Assembly (NCBI GenBank): GCA_017577485.1 | Contig: PKRI01000026.1 | Span: 1-30,632 of the forward strand | DNA length: 30,632 bases | Reading direction: 5' to 3' | Source of the DNA: Bacillota bacterium | Lineage (GTDB): Bacteria > Bacillota > Sulfobacillia > Thermaerobacterales > RSA17 | In this document: one piece after another, positions 17,416 through 26,128 of the stretch | How the letters are laid out: the number at the start of each line of letters is the position of its first letter | Numbering within the stretch: position 1 is the stretch's first letter | Program-made: the position numbers and the translations under genes | Notes under the pieces: model-generated | The model's input: the letters and a program-made list of their open reading frames with translations, nothing else | Databases searched by the model: none | Told to the model about the DNA's origin: nothing

Positions 17416-18354
17416 ATGAGCCACGTCGGCGGCGACGCAGGAGAACCGCTGCGCCTGGTGATCATCACCGGCGTGTCGGGCGCGGGCAAGACCGAGGCCC
17501 TGCGCTGCTTCGAGGACATGGGCTACTTCTGCATCGACAACCTGCCGCCGGCGCTGCTGCCGGAGGTGGCCCAACTGCGGGCCCGGAGCGGCGGCCGGCT
17601 GCGCCGGGTGGCGGTGGTCATCGACATCCGCGGCGGCGTCTTCTTCGAGGACGCCCTGCAGTCGGTGGCCGCCCTGGAGGCTGCCGGGGTGCCCTGCCAC
17701 ATCCTGTTCCTGGAGGCCCAGGAGGAAACCCTGGTCCGCCGTTACAAAGAAACGCGCCGCCGCCACCCGCTGGCGCCCGAAGGCCGGGTGACCGACGGCA
17801 TCGCCGCCGAGCGGGCCCGCCTCAGCGCCCTGCGCAGCCGCGCCCAGCGCATCGTCGATACCAGCGGCCTGAGCCGCAGGGACCTGCGCGACCTTCTTCG
17901 GCGCCTGTATGCCGACGATCCCCGCGGTTCGCCCGGCACCGTCAGCCTGACGCTGCTGTCCTTCGGCTTCAAGTACGGCCTGCCGCTGGACGCCGACCTG
18001 GTCTTCGACTCCCGCTGGCTGCCCAATCCCTATTACGTGCCGGCGCTGCGCTCCCGCACCGGGTGCGATCCGGGCGTGGCGGAATACGTGCTGCAGTCGC
18101 CCCAGGCCCGCCAGTTCGTCGAGCGCCTGGCCGACTACCTGCGCTTCGTGCTTCCGCTGCACGCCGCCGAGGGCCGCGAGCAGCTGGTGGCCGCGGTGGG
18201 CTGCACCGGCGGCCGCCACCGGTCGGTGGTCATCGTCCAGGAACTGGCCCGGCGCCTGGGCTCCGAGGTCCGGGACCTGCACGTGATCCACCGCGACATG
18301 CATGTGCAGGAGCCCGACGCCGCGGCCGCCGTGGACCCGGAGGACGCCGGCTGA
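17416..18354 (+). CDS. rapZ: RNase adapter / nucleotide-binding protein RapZ (YvcJ)
   Basis: A 312-residue P-loop protein. It has Walker A GVSGAGKT (19-26), CFEDMGYFCIDNLPP, the RYKETRRRHPL stretch, FGFKYGLPLDADLVFDSRWLPNPY and the C-terminal AVGCTGGRHRSVV, all hallmarks of RapZ/YvcJ. In Escherichia coli RapZ controls GlmS levels through small RNAs; in Gram-positives YvcJ binds and hydrolyses nucleotides and its target is less clear. ATG 17416 has GGGAGGAG at 17403-17410. Its TGA overlaps the next gene by 1 base (TGATG), so the pair is coupled. rapZ-yvcK-whiA is a conserved trio in Firmicutes and Actinobacteria. Confidence 0.97.
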   Translation: MSHVGGDAGEPLRLVIITGVSGAGKTEALRCFEDMGYFCIDNLPPALLPEVAQLRARSGGRLRRVAVVIDIRGGVFFEDALQSVAALEAAGVPCHILFLEAQEETLVRRYKETRRRHPLAPEGRVTDGIAAERARLSALRSRAQRIVDTSGLSRRDLRDLLRRLYADDPRGSPGTVSLTLLSFGFKYGLPLDADLVFDSRWLPNPYYVPALRSRTGCDPGVAEYVLQSPQARQFVERLADYLRFVLPLHAAEGREQLVAAVGCTGGRHRSVVIVQELARRLGSEVRDLHVIHRDMHVQEPDAAAAVDPEDAG

Positions 18355-19748
18355 TGCGCTGGGCCCGCTGGCTGATGCCGGGGCTGCGGGTCAAGCGCTG
18401 GTTCGTCCTGTTCGCCGCCGGCATCCTCATGTTCGCCAGCGGCTGGGCCATCATCGTGGACCGGCCGCCCCTGGCGGCCCTGGACGCCCTGGTGCGCCGC
18501 GGCGTGGCGTTCATGACCGGCAGCCACCTGCCGCCCCGGTTGGGCGGCATGGTCCTGGCCGGGCTGGGCGCGGCGGCGGTGCTGGCCGCCGTGTACGGCG
18601 CCTACCGCTCGGTGACCTCGGCGCTGGTGCCCGAGGAGCGGGCCGGTGACCTGATCGTCCAGCGGCGCCGGGCCGACCGCGGCCCGCGGATCGTGGCCCT
18701 GGGCGGGGGCACCGGGCTGTCCACCCTGGTCCGGGGGCTCAAGGAGTACACCAGTCACGTCACCGCCGTGGTCACCGTCACCGACGACGGCGGCTCCTCG
18801 GGCCGCCTGGTGGACGAGCTGGGCATCCTGCCGCCCGGCGACATCCGCAACGTGCTGGTGGCCCTGGCCGACATGGAGCCCCTGATGGAGCAGGTGCTGC
18901 AGCACCGCTTCAGCCGCGGCAGCCTGGCCGGCCACTCCCTGGGCAACCTGCTGCTGGGCGCGCTGACCGAGGTGCTGGGGGACTTCGAGGAGGCCGTGCG
19001 CCAGTCCAGCCGCGTCCTGGCCGTCCGCGGCCAGGTGCTGCCGTCCACGGCCCAGCCGGTGCGGTTGTGCGCGGAGCTGGACGACGGCACGGTGGTGCGG
19101 GGCGAAACCCGGGTCTCGGGCAGCGGCCGCCCCATTCGCCGCGTGTTCCTGGAACCCGGCGATGCCCGGCCGCCGGCGGCCGCCCTGGAGGCGGTGGCTG
19201 AGGCGGACCTGATCGTGCTGGGCCCGGGCAGCCTGTTCACCAGCGTCCTGCCCAACCTGCTGATCGAGCCCCTCCGGGATGCCATTCGCGCCAGCGGCGC
19301 CCTGAAGGTCTACGTGGTCAACGTCATGACCCAGCCGGGCGAAACCGACGGCTTCAGCGCCGCCGACCACGTGCGGGCGGTACTGGAGCACACGGGGCCC
19401 GGCCTGGTGGACGTGGCCCTGGTCAATACCGGCCCGGTGGACCCGGCGCGTCTGGCCGCGTACCGGGCCCAGGGCGCCGACGTGGTCCGGGCCGACCTGG
19501 ACGCGGTGGCCCGGCTGGGCGTGCTGCCCGTGGGGGCGCCGGTGGTGGCCTCGGGCGACCTGGTCCGCCACGATCCCCGCCTGCTGGCGGCCCAGGTGCT
19601 GCGCCTGCTGCTGGACCGCGGCCTGCCCCGCGCCCGCTTCTTCGACCTGCTGTGGCTGAGCGAGCGCCTGCGCCGGGACCTCGAGCCCCGGCCCCGGCCG
19701 CGGGCCGCGGCGCTGCTGGGCCGGTCCCTGCCGGGGTCGGGGGGCTGA
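18354..19748 (+). CDS. yvcK: YvcK/GlmR-family gluconeogenesis and cell-shape factor
   Basis: A 464-residue protein. After two membrane segments (about 16-34 and 65-83) comes the UDP-sugar-binding Rossmann-like domain: IVALGGGTGLSTLVRGLK (113-130), TVTDDGGSSGRL, LPPGDIRNVLVAL, GHSLGNLLLGAL and LIVLGPGSLFTSVLPNLL. YvcK (GlmR) is needed for growth on gluconeogenic carbon and supports peptidoglycan precursor supply by stimulating GlmS in Bacillus. The N-terminal membrane anchor is absent from the B. subtilis protein. ATG 18354 overlaps the rapZ stop. That glmS and glmM lie 6-8 kb downstream in this window fits the shared pathway. Confidence 0.95.
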   Translation: MRWARWLMPGLRVKRWFVLFAAGILMFASGWAIIVDRPPLAALDALVRRGVAFMTGSHLPPRLGGMVLAGLGAAAVLAAVYGAYRSVTSALVPEERAGDLIVQRRRADRGPRIVALGGGTGLSTLVRGLKEYTSHVTAVVTVTDDGGSSGRLVDELGILPPGDIRNVLVALADMEPLMEQVLQHRFSRGSLAGHSLGNLLLGALTEVLGDFEEAVRQSSRVLAVRGQVLPSTAQPVRLCAELDDGTVVRGETRVSGSGRPIRRVFLEPGDARPPAAALEAVAEADLIVLGPGSLFTSVLPNLLIEPLRDAIRASGALKVYVVNVMTQPGETDGFSAADHVRAVLEHTGPGLVDVALVNTGPVDPARLAAYRAQGADVVRADLDAVARLGVLPVGAPVVASGDLVRHDPRLLAAQVLRLLLDRGLPRARFFDLLWLSERLRRDLEPRPRPRAAALLGRSLPGSGG

Positions 19749-19752
19749 CGGG

Positions 19753-20727
19753 ATGCAGGCGTCCTTCTCGGCCGCGGTCCGCGAGGAACTGGCGCGGGTG
19801 CCGGTGACCACGCCCCTGGGACGGAGGGCCGAACTGGCCGGGCTGATCCTGACGCTGGGCCGCTGGTCCGGGCAGGGCCGGGAGGCCGGGCTGGTGCTGC
19901 GCACGCCCAGCGCGGCCCTGGCCCGCCGCATCACGGGCTGGCTCAAGGAAGACCACCGCCTGGACGTGGTGGTGGCGGTGCGGGGATCGGCCCGGCGCGG
20001 CGGCCGCCGCCTGGAGATCCGGGCGGGACCCGCGCCGGCCGCCGCCCGGATGCTGGACGACCTGGGCCTCCTGGACGATGCCGGGCGGCTGCGCCTGCGC
20101 ATCGCCCGCCGGTTCCACCGGTCCTCCGCCAGGGCCGCGTGCCTGCGGGGCCTGTTCGCGGGGGCCGGGCACATCCACCCGCCGCAGCGGGGTTACCACC
20201 TGGAGATCCGGCTGCGCAGCGCCGAACTGGCCGCCGACTGCGCCGCCCTGATGGAGGGGGTCGGGCTCAGGCCGGGCGTCGCCGCGCGGCGGCGCGGGCA
20301 TGCTGTCTACCTGAAAGAAGGAGACCAGGTGGTGCGCTTCCTGACGCTGACCGGCGCCCACGGCGCCGTGCTGGCCTACGAGGACGCCAGGATCCAGCGG
20401 GAGATGCGGGGGCAGGTCAACCGCCTGGTCAATGCCGAAACAGCCAACCTGGAGAAAGCCATCGCCGCCGCCGCCGGTCAGGTCCGCGACATCGAACTGA
20501 TCAGCCGCCGCCTGGGGCTGGAGCGGCTGCCGCCGGCGCTGCGGGAAGTGGCGCGGCTGCGCCTGGCGTACCGGGACCTGAGCCTGCGGGACCTGGGCCT
20601 TCAGTGCAGCCCGCCGCTGAGCAAGTCGGCGGTGGCCCACCGGATGCGCCGGCTGCAGCAACTGGCGGCGCAGCTGCGGCGGTCCGGAGGCCCGGGAACC
20701 CCGGCCTCCGGCGGCGCCAGAACCTGA
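19753..20727 (+). CDS. whiA: WhiA-family DNA-binding protein
   Basis: A 324-residue WhiA protein with an N-terminal LAGLIDADG-like domain pair (SFSAAVREELARV at 4-16; LRGLFAGAGHIHPPQRGYHLEI) and a C-terminal helix-turn-helix (LREVARLRLAYRDLSLRDLG followed by SKSAVAHRMRRLQQL). WhiA controls sporulation septation in Streptomyces and affects cell division and chromosome segregation in Bacillus. ATG 19753 lies 4 bases after the yvcK stop, with GGGGGCTGACGGG upstream rather than a clean Shine-Dalgarno, so coupling to yvcK is likely. Nothing indicates loss of function. Confidence 0.95.
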   Translation: MQASFSAAVREELARVPVTTPLGRRAELAGLILTLGRWSGQGREAGLVLRTPSAALARRITGWLKEDHRLDVVVAVRGSARRGGRRLEIRAGPAPAAARMLDDLGLLDDAGRLRLRIARRFHRSSARAACLRGLFAGAGHIHPPQRGYHLEIRLRSAELAADCAALMEGVGLRPGVAARRRGHAVYLKEGDQVVRFLTLTGAHGAVLAYEDARIQREMRGQVNRLVNAETANLEKAIAAAAGQVRDIELISRRLGLERLPPALREVARLRLAYRDLSLRDLGLQCSPPLSKSAVAHRMRRLQQLAAQLRRSGGPGTPASGGART

Positions 20728-20812
20728 GAAAAGGAATGCGTTCACAAGCACCCGAAAACCCCAGGGGAGCGGCCGCGCCCGCTGGAGGGCGGGTGGACGC
20801 GGGGGGATTGCT

Positions 20813-21826
20813 GTGGGCCTGGACGTGGACAACACCGGCAGCCGCCCCCGGGGCGGCGCGGTGGTCGTGGACCTGTTCGACGACGTCCGGGCGGATCTGG
20901 AACGGGTCGAGCAGGAACTGTACCGGCGGCTGGCGTCCGACAGGGCGTTCCTGCAGGAACTGGCTACCCACCTGATGCGGGGCGGCGGCAAGCGCCTGCG
21001 GCCCGCCCTGGTGCTGCAGTGCGCCCGCGTTTTCGACGGCCGGCTGGACGGCGTCATCCCCGTGGCGGCCGCCGTCGAGATGATCCACATGGCCACGCTG
21101 ATCCACGACGACGTGGTCGACGGGTCCGACCTGCGGCGGGGCCTGCCCACGGTCAACGCCAAGTGGGGCAGCGGCGTTTCGGTGCTGCTGGGCGACTACC
21201 TGTTCGCGCGGGCCTTTTCCATGCTGGCCGAGACGGGCCGCAACGACGTGGTCCGCATCATGGCCGACGTGGTGTTCCTGATGTCGGAGGGGGAACTGGA
21301 GCACTCCGTCGAGACCTTCGACATCGGCCGCGGCGAGGACCGCTATCTGGAGCACATCGACAAGAAGACCGCGGTCTTCATCGGCCAGTGCTGCCGCCTC
21401 GGCGGCCTGCTGGCCGGCGCCGGCCCCGAGGCCCAGGAAGCCCTGTACCGGTACGGCCGGGGCATCGGCATGGCCTTCCAGATCGTCGACGACATCCTGG
21501 ATTTCAGCGGCTCCGCCCGGGAACTGGGGAAGCCGCCGGGCACCGACCTCCAGAGCGGCGTCATCACCCTGCCGGTGCTGCTGGCCCTGCGCCGGGAACC
21601 GCAGGGACAGGAACTGCGGGATTTGATCGAGGGTCGCTTCGCCGATCCCCGGGCCCTGGAGCGGGCGGTGGCCCTGGTGCGGGCCTCGGGCGCCCTGGAG
21701 GAGTCGTACCGGGTGGCCATGGGTTACGTGGCCGAGGCCCAGCGGGTGCTGGAACACCTTCCGCCGGGACCGGCGCGGGACCGGCTGCGGCAGATCGCCG
21801 AGTTCGTGGCCAGCCGCAGGTCCTGA
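20813..21826 (+). CDS. Long-chain polyprenyl diphosphate synthase (HepT-like)
   Basis: A 337-residue trans-isoprenyl diphosphate synthase that condenses isopentenyl diphosphate with allylic diphosphates. It has GGGKRLRPAL (57-66), the first aspartate-rich motif DDVVD (99-103) and the second DDILD (226-230). The residue five places before the first motif is alanine, as in long-chain enzymes, so a C30-C40 product for the menaquinone side chain is likely. It resembles heptaprenyl diphosphate synthase component II, but no component I gene is seen here. GTG 20813 follows GGGGGGA by 5 bases. The 85-base gap after whiA shows no clear promoter. Confidence 0.92.
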   Translation: MGLDVDNTGSRPRGGAVVVDLFDDVRADLERVEQELYRRLASDRAFLQELATHLMRGGGKRLRPALVLQCARVFDGRLDGVIPVAAAVEMIHMATLIHDDVVDGSDLRRGLPTVNAKWGSGVSVLLGDYLFARAFSMLAETGRNDVVRIMADVVFLMSEGELEHSVETFDIGRGEDRYLEHIDKKTAVFIGQCCRLGGLLAGAGPEAQEALYRYGRGIGMAFQIVDDILDFSGSARELGKPPGTDLQSGVITLPVLLALRREPQGQELRDLIEGRFADPRALERAVALVRASGALEESYRVAMGYVAEAQRVLEHLPPGPARDRLRQIAEFVASRRS

Positions 21827-21853
21827 GGCCTTTGCGGGATCCGAGGTGATGTC

Positions 21854-22504
21854 GTGGTGGGGCTGCGTCACGCAGGCAACCCACGCATTCCCGACACGAC
21901 GGTCCGCCGCCTGCCCGTGTACCTGCGGGTGCTGTCGGAGCTATCGGGCAGGCAGCAGGAAGTCACATCGGCGGAACTGGCGGAGCGCACCGGGTACTCC
22001 TCGGAGCAGATCCGCAAGGATTTCGCCTACTTCGGGGCCCTGGGCACCCGGGGCGTGGGCTACCGGGTGGACCTGCTGCAGCGACAGATCCGCTCCATCC
22101 TGGGGCTGGACCGGCCCATCCCGGCGGCGGTCATCGGCGCCGGCAACCTGGGCACGGCCCTGGCCCGCTACAGCATCCTGCAGGACCGGGACATCCAGGT
22201 GGTGGCCCTGTTCGACGTGGACCCCCGGCGGGTGGGCACCGACATCGAAGGGGTCAAGGTTTACCCCACCGAAGAACTGCCGGCGGTGGTGCGGCAGCTG
22301 GGCATCCGCATGGCCATCGTGGCCGTTCCGCCCGAGGCGGCCCAGGCGGTGGTGGATGCGGCCGTGCGGGCCGGCGTCACGGCGTTCCTGAACTTCAGTC
22401 CCGTCAAGCTCCAGGCGCCCCGGCACGTCCACATCCAGAACATCGACCTCAGCCTGGAACTCCAGAGCCTGGCCTATTACGTCTCGGCGCGATCCCTGCC
22501 GTGA
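21854..22504 (+). CDS. rex: Redox-sensing transcriptional repressor Rex
   Basis: A 216-residue Rex protein that senses the NADH/NAD+ ratio and represses fermentation and respiration genes. An N-terminal winged helix (RLPVYLRVLSEL at 19-30; SSEQIRKDFAYFGALGTRGVGY at 49-70) is followed by a Rossmann domain (VIGAGNLGTAL at 93-103) and the C-terminal helix ending LELQSLAYYV that swaps between subunits. Starts at GTG 21854 or the adjacent GTG 21857; GAGGTGAT at 21843-21850 serves either. It lies between the polyprenyl synthase and cdaA. No full Rex operator (TTGTGAA-type inverted repeat) was seen nearby. Confidence 0.97.
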   Translation: MVGLRHAGNPRIPDTTVRRLPVYLRVLSELSGRQQEVTSAELAERTGYSSEQIRKDFAYFGALGTRGVGYRVDLLQRQIRSILGLDRPIPAAVIGAGNLGTALARYSILQDRDIQVVALFDVDPRRVGTDIEGVKVYPTEELPAVVRQLGIRMAIVAVPPEAAQAVVDAAVRAGVTAFLNFSPVKLQAPRHVHIQNIDLSLELQSLAYYVSARSLP

Positions 22505-22527
22505 GACTGCGGTGGTGAGCCGACCCG

Positions 22528-23352
22528 GTGCTGTCCTTCCTGCAGGCGATGACGTGGCTGGACTTCCTGGTGGCCGTGGTGGACATCCTCCTGGTGTCCT
22601 ACCTGATCTACCGCCTGTTCCTGCTGATCCGCGGCACCCGGGCGGTCCCGCTGCTGAACGGCGTGGCCCTGCTGCTGCTGGCCACCGCCGCCAGCCGCCT
22701 GCTGCAGCTGGACACCCTGCACTGGATCCTGCAGTACGCCCAGCTGGGCCTGGTGGTGGGCCTGCCCATCGTCTTCCAGCCGGAACTGCGCCGGGCCCTG
22801 GAGCAGGTGGGCCGCGGCAGCCTGCTGGCCCGCCCACTGCGCCCCGATGAGGTGGACCCGTCGGCGGTCATCGATGCCGTGGTCAGCGCCGCGGTCACCC
22901 TGTCGCGGAACCGCACCGGCGCCCTGATCGTGCTGGAGCGGGAGACCGGCCTGAACGACATCGCCGAGACCGGCATCCCCCTGGACAGCCTGGTCAGCAC
23001 GGAACTGCTGGTGAACCTGTTCGTGCCCAGCACGCCGCTGCACGATGGGGCGGTGATCATCCGGGGCGACCGCATCGTGGCCGCCGGCTGCTTCCTGCCG
23101 CTGACCGAGGCCCGGGACCTGGACAGCCAGATCGGCAGCCGGCACCGGGCCGCCCTGGGCATCTCGGAGCAGTCGGACGCGGTGACCGTGGTGGTGTCCG
23201 AGGAGACCGGCGCCATTTCCATCGCCCACAACGGCAAGCTGATCCGCCAGCTGGACGACGTGAAGCTGCGGCACATGCTGACCACGATGCTGGGCCCGGA
23301 GCGGCCGCCGGTGACCTTCAACCTGTTCCGCCAGCGCAGCGTGAGCGGGTGA
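22528..23352 (+). CDS. cdaA: Membrane diadenylate cyclase CdaA
   Basis: CdaA makes c-di-AMP from two ATP, controlling potassium homeostasis and cell-wall metabolism. The 274-residue protein has three N-terminal membrane segments (about 11-34, 40-57, 68-83) and a DAC domain with LHDGAVII (DGA at 173-175) and GSRHRAALG (RHR at 205-207), both needed for catalysis. GTG 22528 is preceded by GGTGGTGAG at 22511-22519 with 8 bases between. The next gene encodes its regulator CdaR, then glmM, the classic cdaA-cdaR-glmM order of Firmicutes. Confidence 0.97.
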   Translation: MLSFLQAMTWLDFLVAVVDILLVSYLIYRLFLLIRGTRAVPLLNGVALLLLATAASRLLQLDTLHWILQYAQLGLVVGLPIVFQPELRRALEQVGRGSLLARPLRPDEVDPSAVIDAVVSAAVTLSRNRTGALIVLERETGLNDIAETGIPLDSLVSTELLVNLFVPSTPLHDGAVIIRGDRIVAAGCFLPLTEARDLDSQIGSRHRAALGISEQSDAVTVVVSEETGAISIAHNGKLIRQLDDVKLRHMLTTMLGPERPPVTFNLFRQRSVSG

Positions 23353-23374
23353 TGGGCGGCGTGGTGACGGCCGT

Positions 23375-24337
23375 ATGATGGAGCGGTTCCTGCGCAACGA
23401 CAACCGGGTCCGGGTGCTGTCCCTGGTGCTGGGCATCGTGCTGTGGTTCTACGTCAGCAGCGAGCAGAACCCGACCATTTCCCGCACCATCCAGGAGATC
23501 CCGGTGGAGGTGCGGGGCCTCGACGTGGACCTGGCGGTGGTCAACCTGGATCCGGCCACCGTCAGCGTGTCGGTCCAGGGGCCGGCCCAGGTGGTCAACA
23601 ACCTGACGCGGGACGACTTCCGGGCCAGCGTGCAGCTGACCGACGCGGGGCCGGGGCCCGTGGTGGCGGCGGTGCGCCTGGAGCGGCCCCAGGGCGTGCA
23701 GCTCACCGCCGTGGAACCCAGCCACGTGATCAGCCTGGTGGAGCCGGTGGAAGAAGTCACCCTGCCGGTGGAACTGGCCGTCAGCGGCCAGCCTGCGCCC
23801 GACTTCCGGGCCGGCGAGCCCCGGCTGTCGTCGGGCCAGGTGGTGGTGCGGGGCGCGTCAAGCCTGGTGGCCCGGGTGGAGCGGGTGGTCACCAACGTGG
23901 ACATCGCCGGCGCCCGCGAAACGGTCTCCCAGAGCGTGGTCCTGTACCCGGTGGACGCCTCGGGCCGGCAGGTCAACGGCGTCCGGCTGATCCCCGACCG
24001 GGTGGCGGTCACCGTGCCGGTGGAGCCCCTGCCGCCGCTGATGGTGCTGCCGGTGCAGGTGGTGCTGTCCGGCGAGCCGGCGCCCGGATTCCAGGTGGCG
24101 GGCGAGCCCACGGCGGTGCCCGGCCACGTGGTGGTGCGGGCGCCCGAGGGCACGCCGGGCCTGGGGCCGGTGCCCACCGAGCCGGTGGACATCAGCGACG
24201 CCCGCCAGCCGGTGGAGGTGCGGGTGGCGGTGGACCTGCCCGAGGGCGTGGAGCCCGTGGGGGCGGCCGAGGTGCTGGTCTACGTGCCGGTGGCGCCCGT
24301 ACCCGAAGGGGACGGCGGCCAGGGCGGCGGTTCGTGA
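23375..24337 (+). CDS. cdaR: YbbR-domain protein CdaR, CdaA regulator
   Basis: A 320-residue protein with one N-terminal membrane segment (about 12-27, LSLVLGIVLWFYV) followed by YbbR domains on the outer side of the membrane. About three YbbR repeats can be made out, with recurring patterns such as LPVELAVSGQPAPDF and LPVQVVLSGEPAPGF; the Bacillus protein has four. CdaR binds CdaA and modulates c-di-AMP synthesis. ATG 23375 and ATG 23378 are both possible and neither has a strong ribosome-binding site. It lies 22 bases after cdaA and 15 before glmM. Confidence 0.93.
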   Translation: MMERFLRNDNRVRVLSLVLGIVLWFYVSSEQNPTISRTIQEIPVEVRGLDVDLAVVNLDPATVSVSVQGPAQVVNNLTRDDFRASVQLTDAGPGPVVAAVRLERPQGVQLTAVEPSHVISLVEPVEEVTLPVELAVSGQPAPDFRAGEPRLSSGQVVVRGASSLVARVERVVTNVDIAGARETVSQSVVLYPVDASGRQVNGVRLIPDRVAVTVPVEPLPPLMVLPVQVVLSGEPAPGFQVAGEPTAVPGHVVVRAPEGTPGLGPVPTEPVDISDARQPVEVRVAVDLPEGVEPVGAAEVLVYVPVAPVPEGDGGQGGGS

Positions 24338-24352
24338 TGGAGGCGGCGTGTC

Positions 24353-25813
24353 GTGATGGGTGACGGGGTTCCGGTGCCTCTGTTCGGGACCGACGGTATC
24401 CGCGGCGTGGTGAACCGGCAGTTGACGCCCGCCCTGGCGGCGGCGGCCGGCCAGGCGCTGGCGGCTTACCTGCGGGCGCAGGGCGCCGGGGGGGCGGTGA
24501 CAGGCGCCGCGGCGGCGCCGGCCGGCGCGGCGGGGCCGTCAGGGGGCGCCGCGGCGGCGGTGGAAGTGCTGGTGGGGCGCGACACCCGCCGCTCCGGGGA
24601 CATGCTGCAGGCGGCCCTGGAAGCGGGGCTGTGCGCCGCCGGCGGCGAGGCCGTGGACGTGGGCGTGCTGCCCACCCCGGCGCTGGCGTGGCTGGCGGCC
24701 CGGCGCCGCCGGGCGGCGGTGATGATCAGCGCCTCCCACAACCCGCCCGAGTACAACGGCATCAAGGTCCTGGGCGCCGACGGCATGAAGCTTCCCGACG
24801 ACGTGGAGGCCGCGCTGGAGGCGTCCATCCGCAGCGCGCTGGACGGCGGCGCCTCCGGGGAGGCCGGCCGCCTGCTGGTGGACGCGCTGGCGGTGGGCCG
24901 GCGGCGGGCCGAACCCGACGCGGCGGCGGCCTACCTGGACTACCTGCGGCAGCGGCTGCCGGCGGGGCTGGAGCGGATGCGCGTGGTGCTGGACTGCGCC
25001 CACGGCGCCGCCTACCGGTTGGCGCCAGCCCTGTTCGAGGCGGCCGGCGCGCGGGTCACCGTCATCAACGCCGAGCCCGACGGGCTGAATATCAACCGGG
25101 ACTGCGGCGCCACCGACCCCCGGGCCCTGGCGCAGAAGGTGGTCCGGGAGGGGGCTGACCTGGGCTTCGCCTTCGACGGCGACGCCGACCGCTGCATCGC
25201 CGTGGACGAGCGCGGCCAGGTGGTGGACGGCGACGCCATCCTGGCGGTGACGGCCCTGGACCGGCACCGGCGCGGCAGCCTGGCCGGCCCGGCGGTGGTG
25301 GCCACGGTCATGAGCAACCTGGGCCTGGAGCGGGCCCTGGCCCGGGAGGGCATCGCCCTCCACCGCACCCGGGTCGGCGACCGGTACGTGCTGCAGGAAC
25401 TGCTGGCGCGGGGCCTGGCGGTGGGCGGCGAGCAGTCGGGCCACGTGATCTTCCTGGACGCCGGCCAGACCACCGGTGACGGCCTGCTGACGGCGGTGGA
25501 GGTGGTCAACGCGGTGCTGCGGGCAGGACGGCCCCTGTCGGAACTGGCGGCGGTGGTGGAACGCCTGCCCCAGCAGTCCCGCAGCGTGCCGGCGCCGGAC
25601 CCCGGGCGGCTGCTGGAGGCGCCGGCGGTTCAGGCGGCGGTGGACGCGGCCCGGGAACGCCTGGGCCGGTCCGGCCGTATCGTGGTACGGGCGTCGGGCA
25701 CCGAACCCCTGGCGCGCGTCATGGTGGAGGCCGAGGACGCGGCCCTGCTGGAGCAGGTGCTGGGGGACGTGGTGGCGGCGCTGGAACAGGAGGCGCGCCG
25801 GGCCCGTCCATGA
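24353..25813 (+). CDS. glmM: Phosphoglucosamine mutase GlmM
   Basis: GlmM converts glucosamine-6-phosphate to glucosamine-1-phosphate for UDP-GlcNAc and peptidoglycan. The 486-residue protein has FGTDGIRGVVN (11-21), the phosphoserine site ISASHNPPEYNG with Ser128, the metal loop FDGDADR, the sugar-specificity segment GGEQSGH and the phosphate loop VRASGTEP. An Ala/Gly/Pro-rich insert (about residues 43-69) lies between the first helix and VLVGRDTR and is absent from typical GlmM (about 450 residues). GTG 24353 is favoured by GGAGG at 24339-24343; ATG 24356 is an alternative. It works with CdaA-CdaR upstream and GlmS downstream. Confidence 0.96.
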   Translation: MMGDGVPVPLFGTDGIRGVVNRQLTPALAAAAGQALAAYLRAQGAGGAVTGAAAAPAGAAGPSGGAAAAVEVLVGRDTRRSGDMLQAALEAGLCAAGGEAVDVGVLPTPALAWLAARRRRAAVMISASHNPPEYNGIKVLGADGMKLPDDVEAALEASIRSALDGGASGEAGRLLVDALAVGRRRAEPDAAAAYLDYLRQRLPAGLERMRVVLDCAHGAAYRLAPALFEAAGARVTVINAEPDGLNINRDCGATDPRALAQKVVREGADLGFAFDGDADRCIAVDERGQVVDGDAILAVTALDRHRRGSLAGPAVVATVMSNLGLERALAREGIALHRTRVGDRYVLQELLARGLAVGGEQSGHVIFLDAGQTTGDGLLTAVEVVNAVLRAGRPLSELAAVVERLPQQSRSVPAPDPGRLLEAPAVQAAVDAARERLGRSGRIVVRASGTEPLARVMVEAEDAALLEQVLGDVVAALEQEARRARP

Positions 25814-25868
25814 GGTATCCGCGGCCCGCCCGGGCGCGCCTCGGCCTGCCCCGGCGCCGCGGCCGGCC

Positions 25869-25897
25869 TTGACGGGGTGTGCCGGGCCGGGTAGCGT
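25869..25897 (+). promoter_or_regulatory. Putative sigma-A promoter of glmS
   Basis: TTGACG at 25869-25874, a 17-base spacer and TAGCGT at 25892-25897. A start near 25904 would give a leader of about 80 bases before the ribozyme. The -35 is good and the -10 is weak. Confidence 0.5.
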
Positions 25898-25986
25898 GAG
25901 AGGGACGGATGCAGACCACGGCAGCGGGGGTGGAAGCAGGAGCCCGGTCGGAGGCGGTGCAGGCCAGCCCATCACAACGTAACATC

Positions 25987-26128
25987 AGCGCCTGGACTCG
26001 GGCTTTACGCCCGAGTTGACGAGGTGGGGGATCTCGGATCATCGGCGGGTGACCCCCGGTCGGCCACGACCGTCAGAGGCCCGTCCAAAGGCCGCGGGCG
26101 ACCGCGGAGACAAAGCGGGCCGGGTGGC
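25987..26128 (+). ncRNA. glmS ribozyme: glmS ribozyme-riboswitch
   Basis: This is the glucosamine-6-phosphate-activated self-cleaving ribozyme that represses glmS. Core strings match the Thermoanaerobacter-type element: AGCGCCUGGAC at the cleavage site, the P2 stem ACTCGGGC/GCCCGAGT (25996-26003 with 26009-26016), UUGACGAGG, AUCGGCGGGUG, GGGGG/CCCCC (26026-26030 with 26053-26057), the CGGTC/GACCG hairpin with GUCAGAGG after it, P4 GGCCCG/CGGGCC (26078-26083 with 26116-26121) and P4.1 CCGCGG-GCGA-CCGCGG (26092-26107). Predicted cleavage is between A25987 and G25988. The 3' limit is approximate. A further stem CCGGAG/CTCCGG (26129-26145) follows, and glmS starts about 90 bases downstream. Confidence 0.95.

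Noticed and set aside
18135..20174. 679-codon minus-strand open frame over yvcK and whiA
   Set aside because: Low-complexity Pro/Gln/Arg/Ala translation with no motif; a GC shadow of the real genes.
20741..20747. TTCACAA as a Rex operator before the polyprenyl synthase gene
   Set aside because: Only one half-site; the matching TTGTGAA is absent.
25909..26019. 36-codon leader frame (ATG 25909) ending inside the ribozyme P2 region
   Set aside because: A GAGAGGG precedes it, but the predicted transcript start near 25904 would remove that site, and the peptide resembles nothing known.
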